Source of the DNA: Candidatus Methylomirabilota bacterium
GTDB lineage: Bacteria > Methylomirabilota > Methylomirabilia > Rokubacteriales > CSP1-6
Direction: 5' to 3'
Length of the DNA stretch: 64,000 bases
Assembly: GCA_035709005.1 (NCBI GenBank)
Contig: DASTFB010000041.1
Coordinates: 1 to 64,000 of the forward strand
How positions within the stretch are numbered: position 1 is the stretch's first letter; each line of letters opens with the position of its first letter. The translations under genes and the position numbers were made by a program. Below the pieces are notes generated by a model. The model saw only the letters and a program-made list of their open reading frames with translations, did not search any database and was not told the DNA's origin. This document shows, one piece after another, positions 18,949 to 27,984 of the stretch.

Positions 18949-21680
18949 AACGGGTGTCCCACGGTGAGGTAGAAGCGGATCGTCTGTTCCTCGTCGTGGA
19001 TCCGATCCAGGGGGTAGCCGACGTCCAGCCGGATCGGCCCGACCGGAGTGACCAGACGGAGCCCTCCACCGACGCCCGCGACCAGCGCGCCCACCGACAG
19101 GTCGGCAGCCGAATCGGTCACCGTCCCCGTGTCGAAGAAGACGGTGCCACCCAGCCAGCGCCAGATGGGAAAACGCCACTCGGCGTTGAAGACGGCCAGG
19201 CCGTTGCCGCCGGCCGGGTTGCCCCGGTTGTCGCGCGGGCCGAGCCGCCGCTCCCGATAGCCGCGCACGGTGCCGCTCCCCCCGGCGAAGAATCGCTCCT
19301 CGATCGGCAGGCTCGTGGTGTTGCGCAGCGGCGTGGCCACGCCCAGGCGGCCGGAGAGGACCACCACCGTCGGGGGCAGCCACGAGAAGAACCAGTGCGT
19401 CTCCAGCCTGGTCTTGACGAAGTCGCTGTCGCCGCCCAGGACGACGCCGCCCAGCTCGACCGCGATCAGGTGAAAGCTGCCCCGGGTGGGATCGAGGGGG
19501 TTGTCCCGCCGCTCCAGGCTCAGCTCGGGCTCGATGGAGGACAGGAGCTCGCGGCCGCGCTCGACGTCCTCCTCGAGGAGGGTCGGCTCGATGTTGAAGC
19601 GATCCACCTGCGCCAGCTCGTAACGCGCGCTGATCCGCAGGCCGGGTAGCAGCTCGTTGAGCTCCCGGCTGGCCTCGAGGCCGGTGCCCACTCGCTGGAA
19701 GTCGTAGCCGATCTCGGTCCGGTGCTCGTAGAAGACGTCGGCCTCCCCCCGCCAGAGCGTGTCGAAGATCCGGGGCACACCATAGGCGAGGTCGCCCCGC
19801 TCGCCTCGTTCGCTGGCCTGCAAGCGCAGCCTCAGGCTGTGGGCGATTCCGAAGAGGTTGTCGTGACCGCCCTCCACGAATCCCCGCAGCCCCTCATAGG
19901 TGGCGTAGCCGGCGCCGAACCCGACGTGCCACGGCTTGCCTTCGCGCACGGTAACGTGGACGTCCGCGTAGGGCACGGGCGGAGGCCTGAGCGGCTCGAC
20001 GTCCACGCGCTCGAAGACCCCCAACCCACCCAACCGGCGCTGGGCCCGCACGAGGTCCTCCGGGTTGAAGGGGTCGCCCTCACGAAACGGCAATTCTCGC
20101 ACTACGACGGACTCCTTCGTGCGGGTGAGGCCACTGAGAAGGATGCGACCGATCCGCGTCTGCGGGCCTTCGTCGATCCGATAGACGACGTCCTGGACGT
20201 CGTCGCGGCGCGTGGCCTCCACCGCGACCCGGGTGTTGAGGAACCCGCGCCGGGCATAGCGGCGCTCCAGCACGCGCCGCCCCTCCTCGGCAGTGGCGGC
20301 GCTCCATGGTTGCCCGGGCTCGAGCGGGATCTCCGAGCTGAGCTCCTGGGCGGAGAAGATCCGGGCGCCGTCGATGACGACGGCGCCGACCCGCACGCGC
20401 GGGCCCTCCTCGACCGGGATGGTGATCCGAACCCGAGACCGATCCTCGGAGAAGCTCATCCGGGCCGGACCGACCTTGGCGTCGGGAAATCCCCGGGAGC
20501 GGAGGAAGGTCTGGATCGCCTGCACGTCGCGCTCGAGGGCTTCGGCCCGGTAGCGGCCCCGGTGGATCAGCCGGGGAGGCCGCGTCTGCATCTGGGCCAG
20601 GAGGCGATCCGGCGGCTCGGTCGTCTGGCCCTCGATCTCGACGGACTCGACTACGACCCGCGGTCCCTCGACGATGTCGAAGCGGATCACCCGCCCCCGG
20701 TCTTTCTCGCGCACGGACGGCGTCACGGTGACGAAGTGATAGCCCGCCTCACGGTAGGCGGCCTCGAGCTGGCGGGCGCTGGCCCGCAGCTCCGGCTCGT
20801 CGACCGTCCCCGTGTGCGGGAAGGTCAACCGCTCCCGCAGGCGCTTTTCGTCCAGGGCGGTGGCGCCGGCGAATTCCACGCGGAAGTGCGAACCGGCCTC
20901 GGCGTGAACGACGAGATCGACCCGGTTCGTGCCGGCGTCCCAGCGCGGTGGCTCCGCCGACACCCGCGCCTCGAAGAAGCCTGCCTGCCGAAGCCGCGCT
21001 TCCGCGGCCTGCAGACCATCGCGCAACGCCTCGTCGCGATAGGGCCGACCCTCCCGCAGCCCGAGGGCCGCCCGGACCAACTCGGCCACGGTGGGCGGCT
21101 CCGCGGTGAGCTGGACGCTGCCGATCCGGGCCCGGTCTCCGGCCGCCACGACGAAGGTCACGTCGTGCGCGTTGGTCACGGAATCGGGCCGCGTCTGTAC
21201 CTCGACCCGGGCGGCGCGGAAGCCTTCGCGTCGGAGTCGGGCCAAGATGGCCTCCCGCGCCTGTTCCAATCGCCCGGGCTCGGCGCTTCCTCCCGGCGCC
21301 AGCCCGGCGGCCTCCACCAGGTCGACGTCGGCCAGGCCCAGGTCGCCCCGAAAGGTTACGCTTCCCAGATGGGGCCGCCGCTCCAGGTAGAAGACGAGCC
21401 GGACTCCGCCAGCCTCGGGCCGCTCTTCCACGCGGACCACGGAGAACAGCCCCAGCGCCCACAGACGGTCGAGCGTCTCACGAATCAGGAACTGCTGCCG
21501 TGGCCGACCGGTAAGGGCGCCGATCGCCTCCCGTACCTCGCGCTCCGGCAGCCCGTGGGGGGAGACCAGCTCGACGCCGACGACCAGCGGCGGCGCGGCC
21601 GCCGCCGGCGGCGCCGCGTCGGCGAGGGCCAGTGGCCAGATCCCGAGCACACCGAGGATGGCGCCAAGGGCCCGCCTCAT
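18945..21680 (-). CDS. BamA/TamA-family outer-membrane assembly protein with about seven POTRA domains
   Basis: A 911-residue Omp85 protein. After a signal peptide (MRRALGAILGVLGIWPLALA) I count about seven POTRA-like repeats, each opening with a strand such as VVGVELVSPHG, HLGSVTFRGDL, RIGSVQLT, HFRVEFAG, VVVESVEIEG, RVGAVVIDGA and RIGRILLSG. The C-terminal 16-strand barrel includes the L6 signature GSGTVRGYRERRLG and ends in Phe (VGHPF). BamA usually has five POTRAs and TamA three. The start overlaps the tamB stop (atga) and its own stop overlaps the SurA-like gene, giving one coupled operon. It inserts outer-membrane proteins, probably with TamB. Confidence 0.92.
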   Translation of the reverse strand: MRRALGAILGVLGIWPLALADAAPPAAAAPPLVVGVELVSPHGLPEREVREAIGALTGRPRQQFLIRETLDRLWALGLFSVVRVEERPEAGGVRLVFYLERRPHLGSVTFRGDLGLADVDLVEAAGLAPGGSAEPGRLEQAREAILARLRREGFRAARVEVQTRPDSVTNAHDVTFVVAAGDRARIGSVQLTAEPPTVAELVRAALGLREGRPYRDEALRDGLQAAEARLRQAGFFEARVSAEPPRWDAGTNRVDLVVHAEAGSHFRVEFAGATALDEKRLRERLTFPHTGTVDEPELRASARQLEAAYREAGYHFVTVTPSVREKDRGRVIRFDIVEGPRVVVESVEIEGQTTEPPDRLLAQMQTRPPRLIHRGRYRAEALERDVQAIQTFLRSRGFPDAKVGPARMSFSEDRSRVRITIPVEEGPRVRVGAVVIDGARIFSAQELSSEIPLEPGQPWSAATAEEGRRVLERRYARRGFLNTRVAVEATRRDDVQDVVYRIDEGPQTRIGRILLSGLTRTKESVVVRELPFREGDPFNPEDLVRAQRRLGGLGVFERVDVEPLRPPPVPYADVHVTVREGKPWHVGFGAGYATYEGLRGFVEGGHDNLFGIAHSLRLRLQASERGERGDLAYGVPRIFDTLWRGEADVFYEHRTEIGYDFQRVGTGLEASRELNELLPGLRISARYELAQVDRFNIEPTLLEEDVERGRELLSSIEPELSLERRDNPLDPTRGSFHLIAVELGGVVLGGDSDFVKTRLETHWFFSWLPPTVVVLSGRLGVATPLRNTTSLPIEERFFAGGSGTVRGYRERRLGPRDNRGNPAGGNGLAVFNAEWRFPIWRWLGGTVFFDTGTVTDSAADLSVGALVAGVGGGLRLVTPVGPIRLDVGYPLDRIHDEEQTIRFYLTVGHPF

Positions 21681-24600
21681 CGGAACCGGAACCGGATCAG
21701 CACGTCGCCTCCGAAGCCGCCGCGGAAGTCCTGCTCGCCGGCGACCCGCAGGGGCCCGAAGACCTGGTACTCGACGCGCAGTCTCCGCTCGTCGGTCGTG
21801 CTCAGGCCTTGCGAATAGACCATCAGCATCTGCGGGGTGAGCTGCTTGCCGACCTTCACGGTCCGATCGCCGGTCTCGGATGTCTCGACCTCGAACACGT
21901 CGACCCCGCCCCGGCCGGGCTGGACGCCGAAGAGGTCCTGAATCAAGAAGCCGGCCACCTCGCCGGCGAAGGCGCCGGCGCCGGCCTGGCCCATCTGGGC
22001 CCGGGTGGCGCCGAACGCGACGAGGCTCAACACGTCCTCGTCGGGCAGGGACGGCGAGGACGTGAACTCGATTCGGAGATCGTCGCTGCGCCCCGTCAGC
22101 TGCATGGTGACGTCGTAGTCCTTGATGCGGGCCGTGCCCCGCACGTCGAGCTCGGGATCGATCCGCCGCGGATCGGTGAAGCGCACGCTGGCCGAGCTGA
22201 GCTCGAAGGTGTGCTTCCGGAACACGATCTGGCCCTCGCGGATGGCCACCGTTCCGAAGACGATGGGCGCCGCGGTCGTGCCCTGGACGCGCAGGGTGCC
22301 GCCGGCCCGCAGCCGCGCCAGGTCGGTACGAACGACGAGGTTGTCGTCCAGGTTGGCGCTCAGGTCGAGCTGGACGCCGGCGGCGGTCGGCCCGCCGCCG
22401 GCCGGGCGGCGTTCCAGGAGCAGACGTAACAGCGAGATGTCGCGCGCGTAGAGGCCGCGCACCAACCGGGCCTGGCCCCGCAGCAGGGCCCGGGCGCGCA
22501 AGCCCAGCAGCTCGAGATCGGCATCCCACGCGGTGTCGAAGCCCTCCAGCGGGGCGAAGGCGATGCGGCGGGCGGTGACTGCCACGCGGAAGTTGCCCAC
22601 CTGACCGTTCTGGATCTGCACGTCGCCGGCCGCGCTCAGCGAGCCGCCGCCCACCGTGGCCGTGGCCTTGACGATCCTGACGGCGCTGGGCGAGGCGCGG
22701 AGCTCGGCTCGCACCGCCCGTAACGCCTCGGGATAGTCGCGCAGAACGAGGAGGCCGTCGCTGATCGTGCCGTCGCCCGTCGCCTCCGGCGCCGCGATTG
22801 TTCCGGCGATCCTGACATTGGCGGCCAGGACGCCGGCCGCTTCCTGGATCTCGGGCCGGAGCGTGGCGAGGGCGGTCAGAGGAATTCGGCCCCGCACCCT
22901 GATGTCCAGGCGGCCCCCGTCGTGGACGGCGCCGCCGGCGCTCAGCGTCCCCAGGGCCCCGGTCATCTCGACGGCGTCCAGATGCACGGCGTCGGGGGTG
23001 CGCCGCACCCGCAGGGGCCCCTGGTTCTGCCAGTTTTCCCCTGCGACCACGAGCCGCAGCGGATCGATGATCATCGTGCCTTGAGCCCGGGCTGGGTCGG
23101 CGACGGGAACTGCGAGCTCGGTCCTGAGCGAGGCCCGGCCGCCGACGGTGTCCGCCAGCATCGGGGCCACCCGCTGCAGCACGGGGCGCACGTCGACGTC
23201 CTCCATGCGCGCGTTGACGTGCACGCTATCGCGCGGGCCCAGGCGGCCGGTGGCCGTCGCGGCCAGGCGCGCGGCGGGAAAGTCCATGCCACCCTGGATG
23301 GCGTCCGCCTGCAGCATCACTCGCGCCGTCCCCGCGCCGAGCGCGAGCCCCCCGACCGACACGTCGGCAGCGTCCACGTCGAGCGAGCCGGACAGGCGTC
23401 CGGCGTCGAGTGTCAGTGCCGCCTGACCGGTGACCCGGCCCGCCGCGCCGAGCCGCTCGGGCATGACCGGCAGCTCGGCCAGCGACGCGGGACCCAGGTC
23501 CGCCGTTGCGCCTCCGCGGCCGTCCCAGCGCCAGTCGCCCTTTGCCGTGACGGGAACGCCGAGGGCGCGCACGGTGAGCGACGAGACGTCCAGACCCTGC
23601 GCATCGACCCCGACCTGCGCGCTCAGCCGCTCCAGAGGATAGCGAAGCGTCAGCGTGGCGGCCTGGATCTGGCCGGTGGCGCGCCAGCGGGCCGCCACGC
23701 CGCCGAGCCGTCCGGTGACCGTGAAGCGACCGCTGCCGCGCCACGCTTCGGGGAGCCAGGGGTTGACGTCTTCCATGCGGGCCGACGGGACCCGGATGTC
23801 CAGGTCGAGGCGCAGGCGCTCCGCGATCGGTGCCACCCCGGCTCGAGCCTCGAGCCCGGCCACGCTGCCGCCGACGCGGATCTCACTCTGGCCCAACATC
23901 GCCCGGGCCTGATCGATACGGATCACGTCGTCCTGAAATCTGAGCCCGGCGGCGACGCGTTCGAGGCGGACACCGGAGACGACGAGGACGGGCACGTGCG
24001 CCTGGCCGTCGATCACGGGCGATGTCCACCGCCCGCGCAGCTCGGCGACCGCCGTAGCTTCACCCGCGAGGTCCTTCACCCATCCGAGCTGGCTGTTCAA
24101 GGCGCGCAGATCGGCCCGGAGCGTCGTGCGCAAGCCGCGCGGGCCCTGGAGCGTCACGGGGCCGCCGAGCTCGACCGCGGCGGCGGTCCAGCGCGCCTCG
24201 GCGCGCGCCACGTCGAGGACGCCGTCAGCGAGCCGGGCCTCTCCGCTCACCGTGGCCGGGCCCAGCCGGCCTGCCTCGCCGGGAAACGTCACCGTGCTCG
24301 GCTCCAGGCGGAGCCAGCCCCGGCCTGCCGCCGGGTTTCGGGGATCGCCCGTCAGCTCGGCTTCGAGCGTGGCCCGGCCATCGAAGGCCGGGGCCCGGCC
24401 GGCGGCCTGCTCCAGCTCGGCCACGGAGACCCGGACCAGGCGCGCCCGGATGCGCGTCTGCGACAACTGCTCGGGCCGCAGGGTCAGCGAGGCGCGCACC
24501 TCGCCTCCGAGCGCCTGGGCCCGCAGCTCGCTCACCACCAGCCCGCCGTCGCTCCAGCGACCTTCGGCCGCGACCTGCCGGGCGCGGACGCCGCGCACAG

Positions 24601-25498
24601 TGACGTCGGCGGCGGTCGTCTTCGCCGTCACGACGACCCCGGGCAAGGCGCCGCGCACGGTCGCGCGCACGTCGGCCATGCCCTCGACGGGCAGCGTGGT
24701 CCCCGCACGCGAGGCCAGGCGGGCCAGAGGCAACTGCCCGTCCACGCGGAGAGCCAGCTCGGGACGCGTGAACAGCGACGCCAGCTCCCCGTCCAGCCGC
24801 ACCTGGCCGCCCTGCCAGCGCGCGCTCAGGCGCCGCAGGACCAGACGATCGGCGTCGAGGCGTCCACCGACCTCGAGAGCGTCCACCACCTCGTCGAGCC
24901 CGGACGCGACCACGCGAACGCGCTCCGCCTGGCCGACCACGTCCAGCCCGCCGGCGGCCGGCCGGACTGTGACCGTGGCGCGTTCGACCACGACCCGCCG
25001 TCCGGTGGCCGGCTCCTGATAGTCCAACGCGAGGCGGTCGACGACGACGGCCTGGATGAAGGCGGTCACCGGGCCCAGGCCGATTCGGTCCGGAATGGCG
25101 ATCGGCTGCATCGCGCCGGCCGTTCCCGCGGCGACGTAGCGGACGTCGACCTCGCTGAGCTCGATGCGCGAGAGCACGAGCTCCCGCCGCCAGAGGCTGC
25201 TGATCCCCACGTGCAGCGTGATCCGAGCGATCTCGAGCAGCGTCCCCGCCTGCCAGGTGTCGCCGGCGGCCACGGCGACCCCCTCGAGCGCCAGCCGGCC
25301 CAGCCACGGCTGCAGCGCCACGCGCTCCACGCGCACGGGGCGCTGCAGGGCGGAGGCGAGCCCCGCTTCGATGCGCTCCCGGGTGATCTCCGGGCCGTAC
25401 GTGCGGACGAACCACCAGCCGGCGGCTGTCGCGAGCACGACGAGGACCAGCAGGAAGGTTGCGGAGACGAGGAGCCAACGCCGGCGGGTCGCAGCCAT
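21677..25498 (-). CDS. tamB: TamB-like translocation/assembly module protein (DUF490)
   Basis: A 1273-residue AsmA/TamB-type protein. It has one N-terminal membrane anchor (WLLVSATFLLVLVVLATAAGW region), a long series of beta-rich repeats, and the C-terminal DUF490 signature (FGTVAIREGQIVFRKHTFEL, then ELDVRGTARIKDYDVTMQL and DEDVLSLVAFGATRAQM). Such proteins bridge inner and outer membranes, serving Omp85 partners or moving phospholipid. Coupling to the BamA-family gene by an ATGA overlap supports a TAM-like complex. The start at 25498 lies 39 bases after the preceding gene. Confidence 0.92.
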   Translation of the reverse strand: MAATRRRWLLVSATFLLVLVVLATAAGWWFVRTYGPEITRERIEAGLASALQRPVRVERVALQPWLGRLALEGVAVAAGDTWQAGTLLEIARITLHVGISSLWRRELVLSRIELSEVDVRYVAAGTAGAMQPIAIPDRIGLGPVTAFIQAVVVDRLALDYQEPATGRRVVVERATVTVRPAAGGLDVVGQAERVRVVASGLDEVVDALEVGGRLDADRLVLRRLSARWQGGQVRLDGELASLFTRPELALRVDGQLPLARLASRAGTTLPVEGMADVRATVRGALPGVVVTAKTTAADVTVRGVRARQVAAEGRWSDGGLVVSELRAQALGGEVRASLTLRPEQLSQTRIRARLVRVSVAELEQAAGRAPAFDGRATLEAELTGDPRNPAAGRGWLRLEPSTVTFPGEAGRLGPATVSGEARLADGVLDVARAEARWTAAAVELGGPVTLQGPRGLRTTLRADLRALNSQLGWVKDLAGEATAVAELRGRWTSPVIDGQAHVPVLVVSGVRLERVAAGLRFQDDVIRIDQARAMLGQSEIRVGGSVAGLEARAGVAPIAERLRLDLDIRVPSARMEDVNPWLPEAWRGSGRFTVTGRLGGVAARWRATGQIQAATLTLRYPLERLSAQVGVDAQGLDVSSLTVRALGVPVTAKGDWRWDGRGGATADLGPASLAELPVMPERLGAAGRVTGQAALTLDAGRLSGSLDVDAADVSVGGLALGAGTARVMLQADAIQGGMDFPAARLAATATGRLGPRDSVHVNARMEDVDVRPVLQRVAPMLADTVGGRASLRTELAVPVADPARAQGTMIIDPLRLVVAGENWQNQGPLRVRRTPDAVHLDAVEMTGALGTLSAGGAVHDGGRLDIRVRGRIPLTALATLRPEIQEAAGVLAANVRIAGTIAAPEATGDGTISDGLLVLRDYPEALRAVRAELRASPSAVRIVKATATVGGGSLSAAGDVQIQNGQVGNFRVAVTARRIAFAPLEGFDTAWDADLELLGLRARALLRGQARLVRGLYARDISLLRLLLERRPAGGGPTAAGVQLDLSANLDDNLVVRTDLARLRAGGTLRVQGTTAAPIVFGTVAIREGQIVFRKHTFELSSASVRFTDPRRIDPELDVRGTARIKDYDVTMQLTGRSDDLRIEFTSSPSLPDEDVLSLVAFGATRAQMGQAGAGAFAGEVAGFLIQDLFGVQPGRGGVDVFEVETSETGDRTVKVGKQLTPQMLMVYSQGLSTTDERRLRVEYQVFGPLRVAGEQDFRGGFGGDVLIRFRFR

Positions 25499-25537
25499 AG
25501 GGGTCAGGGTAACAGCACAGGCGCAGACGGCGCCGGT

Positions 25538-26923
25538 TCAGCCGCTCTGGGGGTGAGTGGGATGCCGACGGCGGACTCGCGCCTGAACATCGCGCACGAC
25601 GCCGTCGCGCAGGGCGATCTCGACCTCGTGGTCCTCGACGTCCCAGCTCTTCACGGTGGCCAACCAGCCGAAGGTGCGGCGGCGGTGCGGCACCGTGCGT
25701 CGGCCGCGGAAGATCAGCGTCTTGCCCTCCGGATCGTCCAGCCGCTCGTGCTCTTCCGGCGGCCCACCGATCAGACGAGTCAGCTCGGAATACGTCGTCT
25801 CCCCGGGGATGATGCGGGCCAGCGTCTCGCGAGGAATCAGGACGCCGCTCTGCCGGCCCGGCTCGGCTGGGCCCACGTGCACGCGCGACGACAGCACCCT
25901 GCCGGCACGCTCGGCCAGCCCGCGGACTATGACGGCGGCGACGTTACCGAGCACGAAGAACAGGACGGGGATGAGAATGGGAGCCCACGCCTGCACGCCC
26001 GTGAGGTAGCCGAACTGGAGGTTGAGCACCTGGGGGCTCAGCCCCTCCTCGTAGTCCAGGAAGACCGAGACGACCTCGGTGTTGTCCAGCGACTGGCTGA
26101 GCCGGCGCCCGGCCGAGGGCGGCGCCATCTCCTCGATCCGCAGGCGGTCGGCGGCGGAGAAGTTGATCACGAGCTGCGAGGGGTCTTCGCTGAGCCGGAT
26201 CCGGCGGTCCCGGTTCCAGAAGTAGAGCGGGAACACCGCGCCGTGCCGCACGTCGTTGAAGCCGAGCGTGATGCGGTGCCGGGCTCCCCACAGGACGCGC
26301 TCGACCCACGTCGCCGGCTTGGTCTTGATGAGACCCTGCGCCGTGAGGCGGAGGTCGATGAGCCAGACGCGGTTGACGACCTGTGGGGTCCAGGGAATGC
26401 GGACCCACGTGGCCGGCGCGGTCAGCCCCTGCGCGCCGGACGTGCCGACGAAGGTGACGTACGGCGCGCCTCCGGAGACGAGGATGGCCTGTCCCGTGCT
26501 CAGCTCTCCCTCGCCGGAGACCTGGTAGAGATGCCGGGCGAACAGGGGCAGCCGACCCTGATCGATGACGGAGAATCCCTGGGCCTCGACGAACCGAGCC
26601 AGGGCCGGCTCGGGTGGACCGAGATCGCTCTCCCCGGTGACGGCGCCCGGCCAGACGAAGAACAGGTCCTGCTCCAGCCCCACGGCGCTCTGCGTGGGCG
26701 GCACCGCCACGGTGAAGAGGACGTCGACGACGACGTCGCCGAGCGCGGGCGTCACCGCGGCCCGCACGAACAGCGGTCCGATCCGGAACTCGGGGTTGGG
26801 CCGCGTGGCGAAGAAGAGCTGGGCTGCGGCTGGCGCCGGAGCGGCCGCCAGCAGCAGCCCGGCGATGACGGCCAGGCGGAGCAGCAGCCGTCGCGTCGCT
26901 TGACAGGGCCGATCGTTTCTCAT
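25538..26923 (-). CDS. Secreted/membrane protein of unknown function with a BamE-like segment
   Basis: About 461 residues from the ATG at 26923. A signal peptide (LLLRLAVIAGLLLAAAPAPA) is followed by some 290 residues of unrecognised, probably periplasmic sequence rich in beta strands. A hydrophobic helix comes next (APILIPVLFFVLGNVAAVIV), and then a tail containing IPGETTYSELTRLIGGPPEE. That tail pattern resembles SmpA/BamE lipoproteins, although the helix would place it in the cytoplasm. It is first in the tamB-bamA-surA-like operon, so a role in envelope assembly is likely but not shown. Met codons at 26965 and 26947 are alternative starts. Confidence 0.75.
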   Translation of the reverse strand: MRNDRPCQATRRLLLRLAVIAGLLLAAAPAPAAAQLFFATRPNPEFRIGPLFVRAAVTPALGDVVVDVLFTVAVPPTQSAVGLEQDLFFVWPGAVTGESDLGPPEPALARFVEAQGFSVIDQGRLPLFARHLYQVSGEGELSTGQAILVSGGAPYVTFVGTSGAQGLTAPATWVRIPWTPQVVNRVWLIDLRLTAQGLIKTKPATWVERVLWGARHRITLGFNDVRHGAVFPLYFWNRDRRIRLSEDPSQLVINFSAADRLRIEEMAPPSAGRRLSQSLDNTEVVSVFLDYEEGLSPQVLNLQFGYLTGVQAWAPILIPVLFFVLGNVAAVIVRGLAERAGRVLSSRVHVGPAEPGRQSGVLIPRETLARIIPGETTYSELTRLIGGPPEEHERLDDPEGKTLIFRGRRTVPHRRRTFGWLATVKSWDVEDHEVEIALRDGVVRDVQARVRRRHPTHPQSG

Positions 26924-26994
26924 ACGGTGAGCGCAGTTTTGACGCATCGTACAGTCTCGCCCCACCGATGGACAGACCCCGCGCCGATGCCGTC

Positions 26995-27783
26995 ATGACG
27001 ACCAGCCCGGTGACGTACGACACCCACGCCGGCGTGGCGCGGATCACGCTGAATCGCCCGAGCGTCCTCAATGCCCTGGACGCCGAGCTGTCCCTGGCCC
27101 TCGCCGATCACGCCGCCGCGGCGGCGGCCGACCGTGCCGTCGGGCTCGTGATCGTCCGGGGCGCTGGCCGCGCGTTCTGCTCGGGTATCGATCGCACTGC
27201 GCTGGCCGAGGGACGCATCGATGAGGCGTTCTACCGCCACTGGATCCGCGCGCTGAACACCCTGGAGGACATGCCCAAGCTGGTGCTGGCCGTGCTGCAC
27301 GGCTACTGTCTGGGCGGGGGATTGCAGCTCGCTCTGGCCTGCGATCTGCGCCTGGCGACCGACGACGCGATCATCGGCCTGGGGGCGACGCGTCACGGCC
27401 TCATCCCCGACGGGGCCGTGCTGCGGCTAGCCAGGGTAGTGGGGCTCGGCCGGGCCAAGGAGCTGGCGCTGCTGAACGACACGGTGCCGCCGGCCGAGGC
27501 GCGAGGCATGGGGCTGCTCAACTGGGTTTGTCCCGCCGCCGACCTGGATGGCACTGTGGAGCAGGTTGTGGCCAAGAGCCGGAGCGCCTCCCCCACGGCG
27601 GTCGGCCACACCAAGCGCCTCCTCCACGAATCGTTCCACTCCGATCCCCGGGCGATGATCGAGGCGCTCGTCCGGGCCCAGGACGATTGCATGACCTCCT
27701 GGGAGATCGCGGAGGCCAACCGGGCCTGGCAGGAAAAGCGGGAGGCGGTCTTCTATCCGCGGCCCGTCGGCCGCCCCCGTTGA
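26995..27783 (+). CDS. Enoyl-CoA hydratase/isomerase family protein (crotonase fold)
   Basis: A 262-residue crotonase-superfamily protein. RGAGRAFCSGIDRTALAEG and VLHGYCLGGGLQLALACDLR supply the two oxyanion-hole strands and CoA site. At the position of the first catalytic Glu of enoyl-CoA hydratase (the Pro-Glu-Ile segment) it reads GATRHGLIP, and the second Glu site appears to be Asp (IPDGAVLRL). Classical hydration is therefore uncertain; an isomerase, hydrolase or other crotonase activity is possible. The ATG at 26995 begins the homologous region; an upstream ATG at 26968 is an alternative. It diverges from the envelope operon. Confidence 0.88.
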   Translation: MTTSPVTYDTHAGVARITLNRPSVLNALDAELSLALADHAAAAAADRAVGLVIVRGAGRAFCSGIDRTALAEGRIDEAFYRHWIRALNTLEDMPKLVLAVLHGYCLGGGLQLALACDLRLATDDAIIGLGATRHGLIPDGAVLRLARVVGLGRAKELALLNDTVPPAEARGMGLLNWVCPAADLDGTVEQVVAKSRSASPTAVGHTKRLLHESFHSDPRAMIEALVRAQDDCMTSWEIAEANRAWQEKREAVFYPRPVGRPR

Positions 27784-27984
27784 GTCGACGGCCGGCCCGG
27801 GCGCCATTCGAACGCTCGCACCAATAATTAACACTCCGTATTCACGTTTCCTGGGGGCGACGTCATTCGAACCTGGGTGGCAACCCCGACGGCTCGGCGT
27901 TCTTCGGCATGGTCTTCGTCCCCGACGGGGCGGAAGGCCATCCCGACGACCCGATCGATCGGCCCCGTGTACACTGCCCGCCGG
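27784..27984. other. Intergenic spacer upstream of the purine permease gene
   Basis: This 201-base gap has an AT-rich island (caataattaacactccg, about 27820-27837), exceptional for this DNA. The word cattcgaac occurs twice, near 27808 and 27866. Near its end a TACACT hexamer (27969-27974) lies 11 bases before the permease ATG and could be a -10 for a nearly leaderless transcript. No coding frame looks real. Confidence 0.4.

Noticed and set aside
18945-25498. Long opposite-strand frames across the tamB-bamA region
   Set aside because: They are low-complexity Arg/Gly/His/Asp-rich translations antisense to clearly recognisable genes.
27800-27880. Possible tRNA fragment, because cattcgaac occurs twice and caccaataatt looked like a CCA end
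   Set aside because: Stems around the TTCGAA words do not pair and no acceptor or anticodon arm can be drawn.
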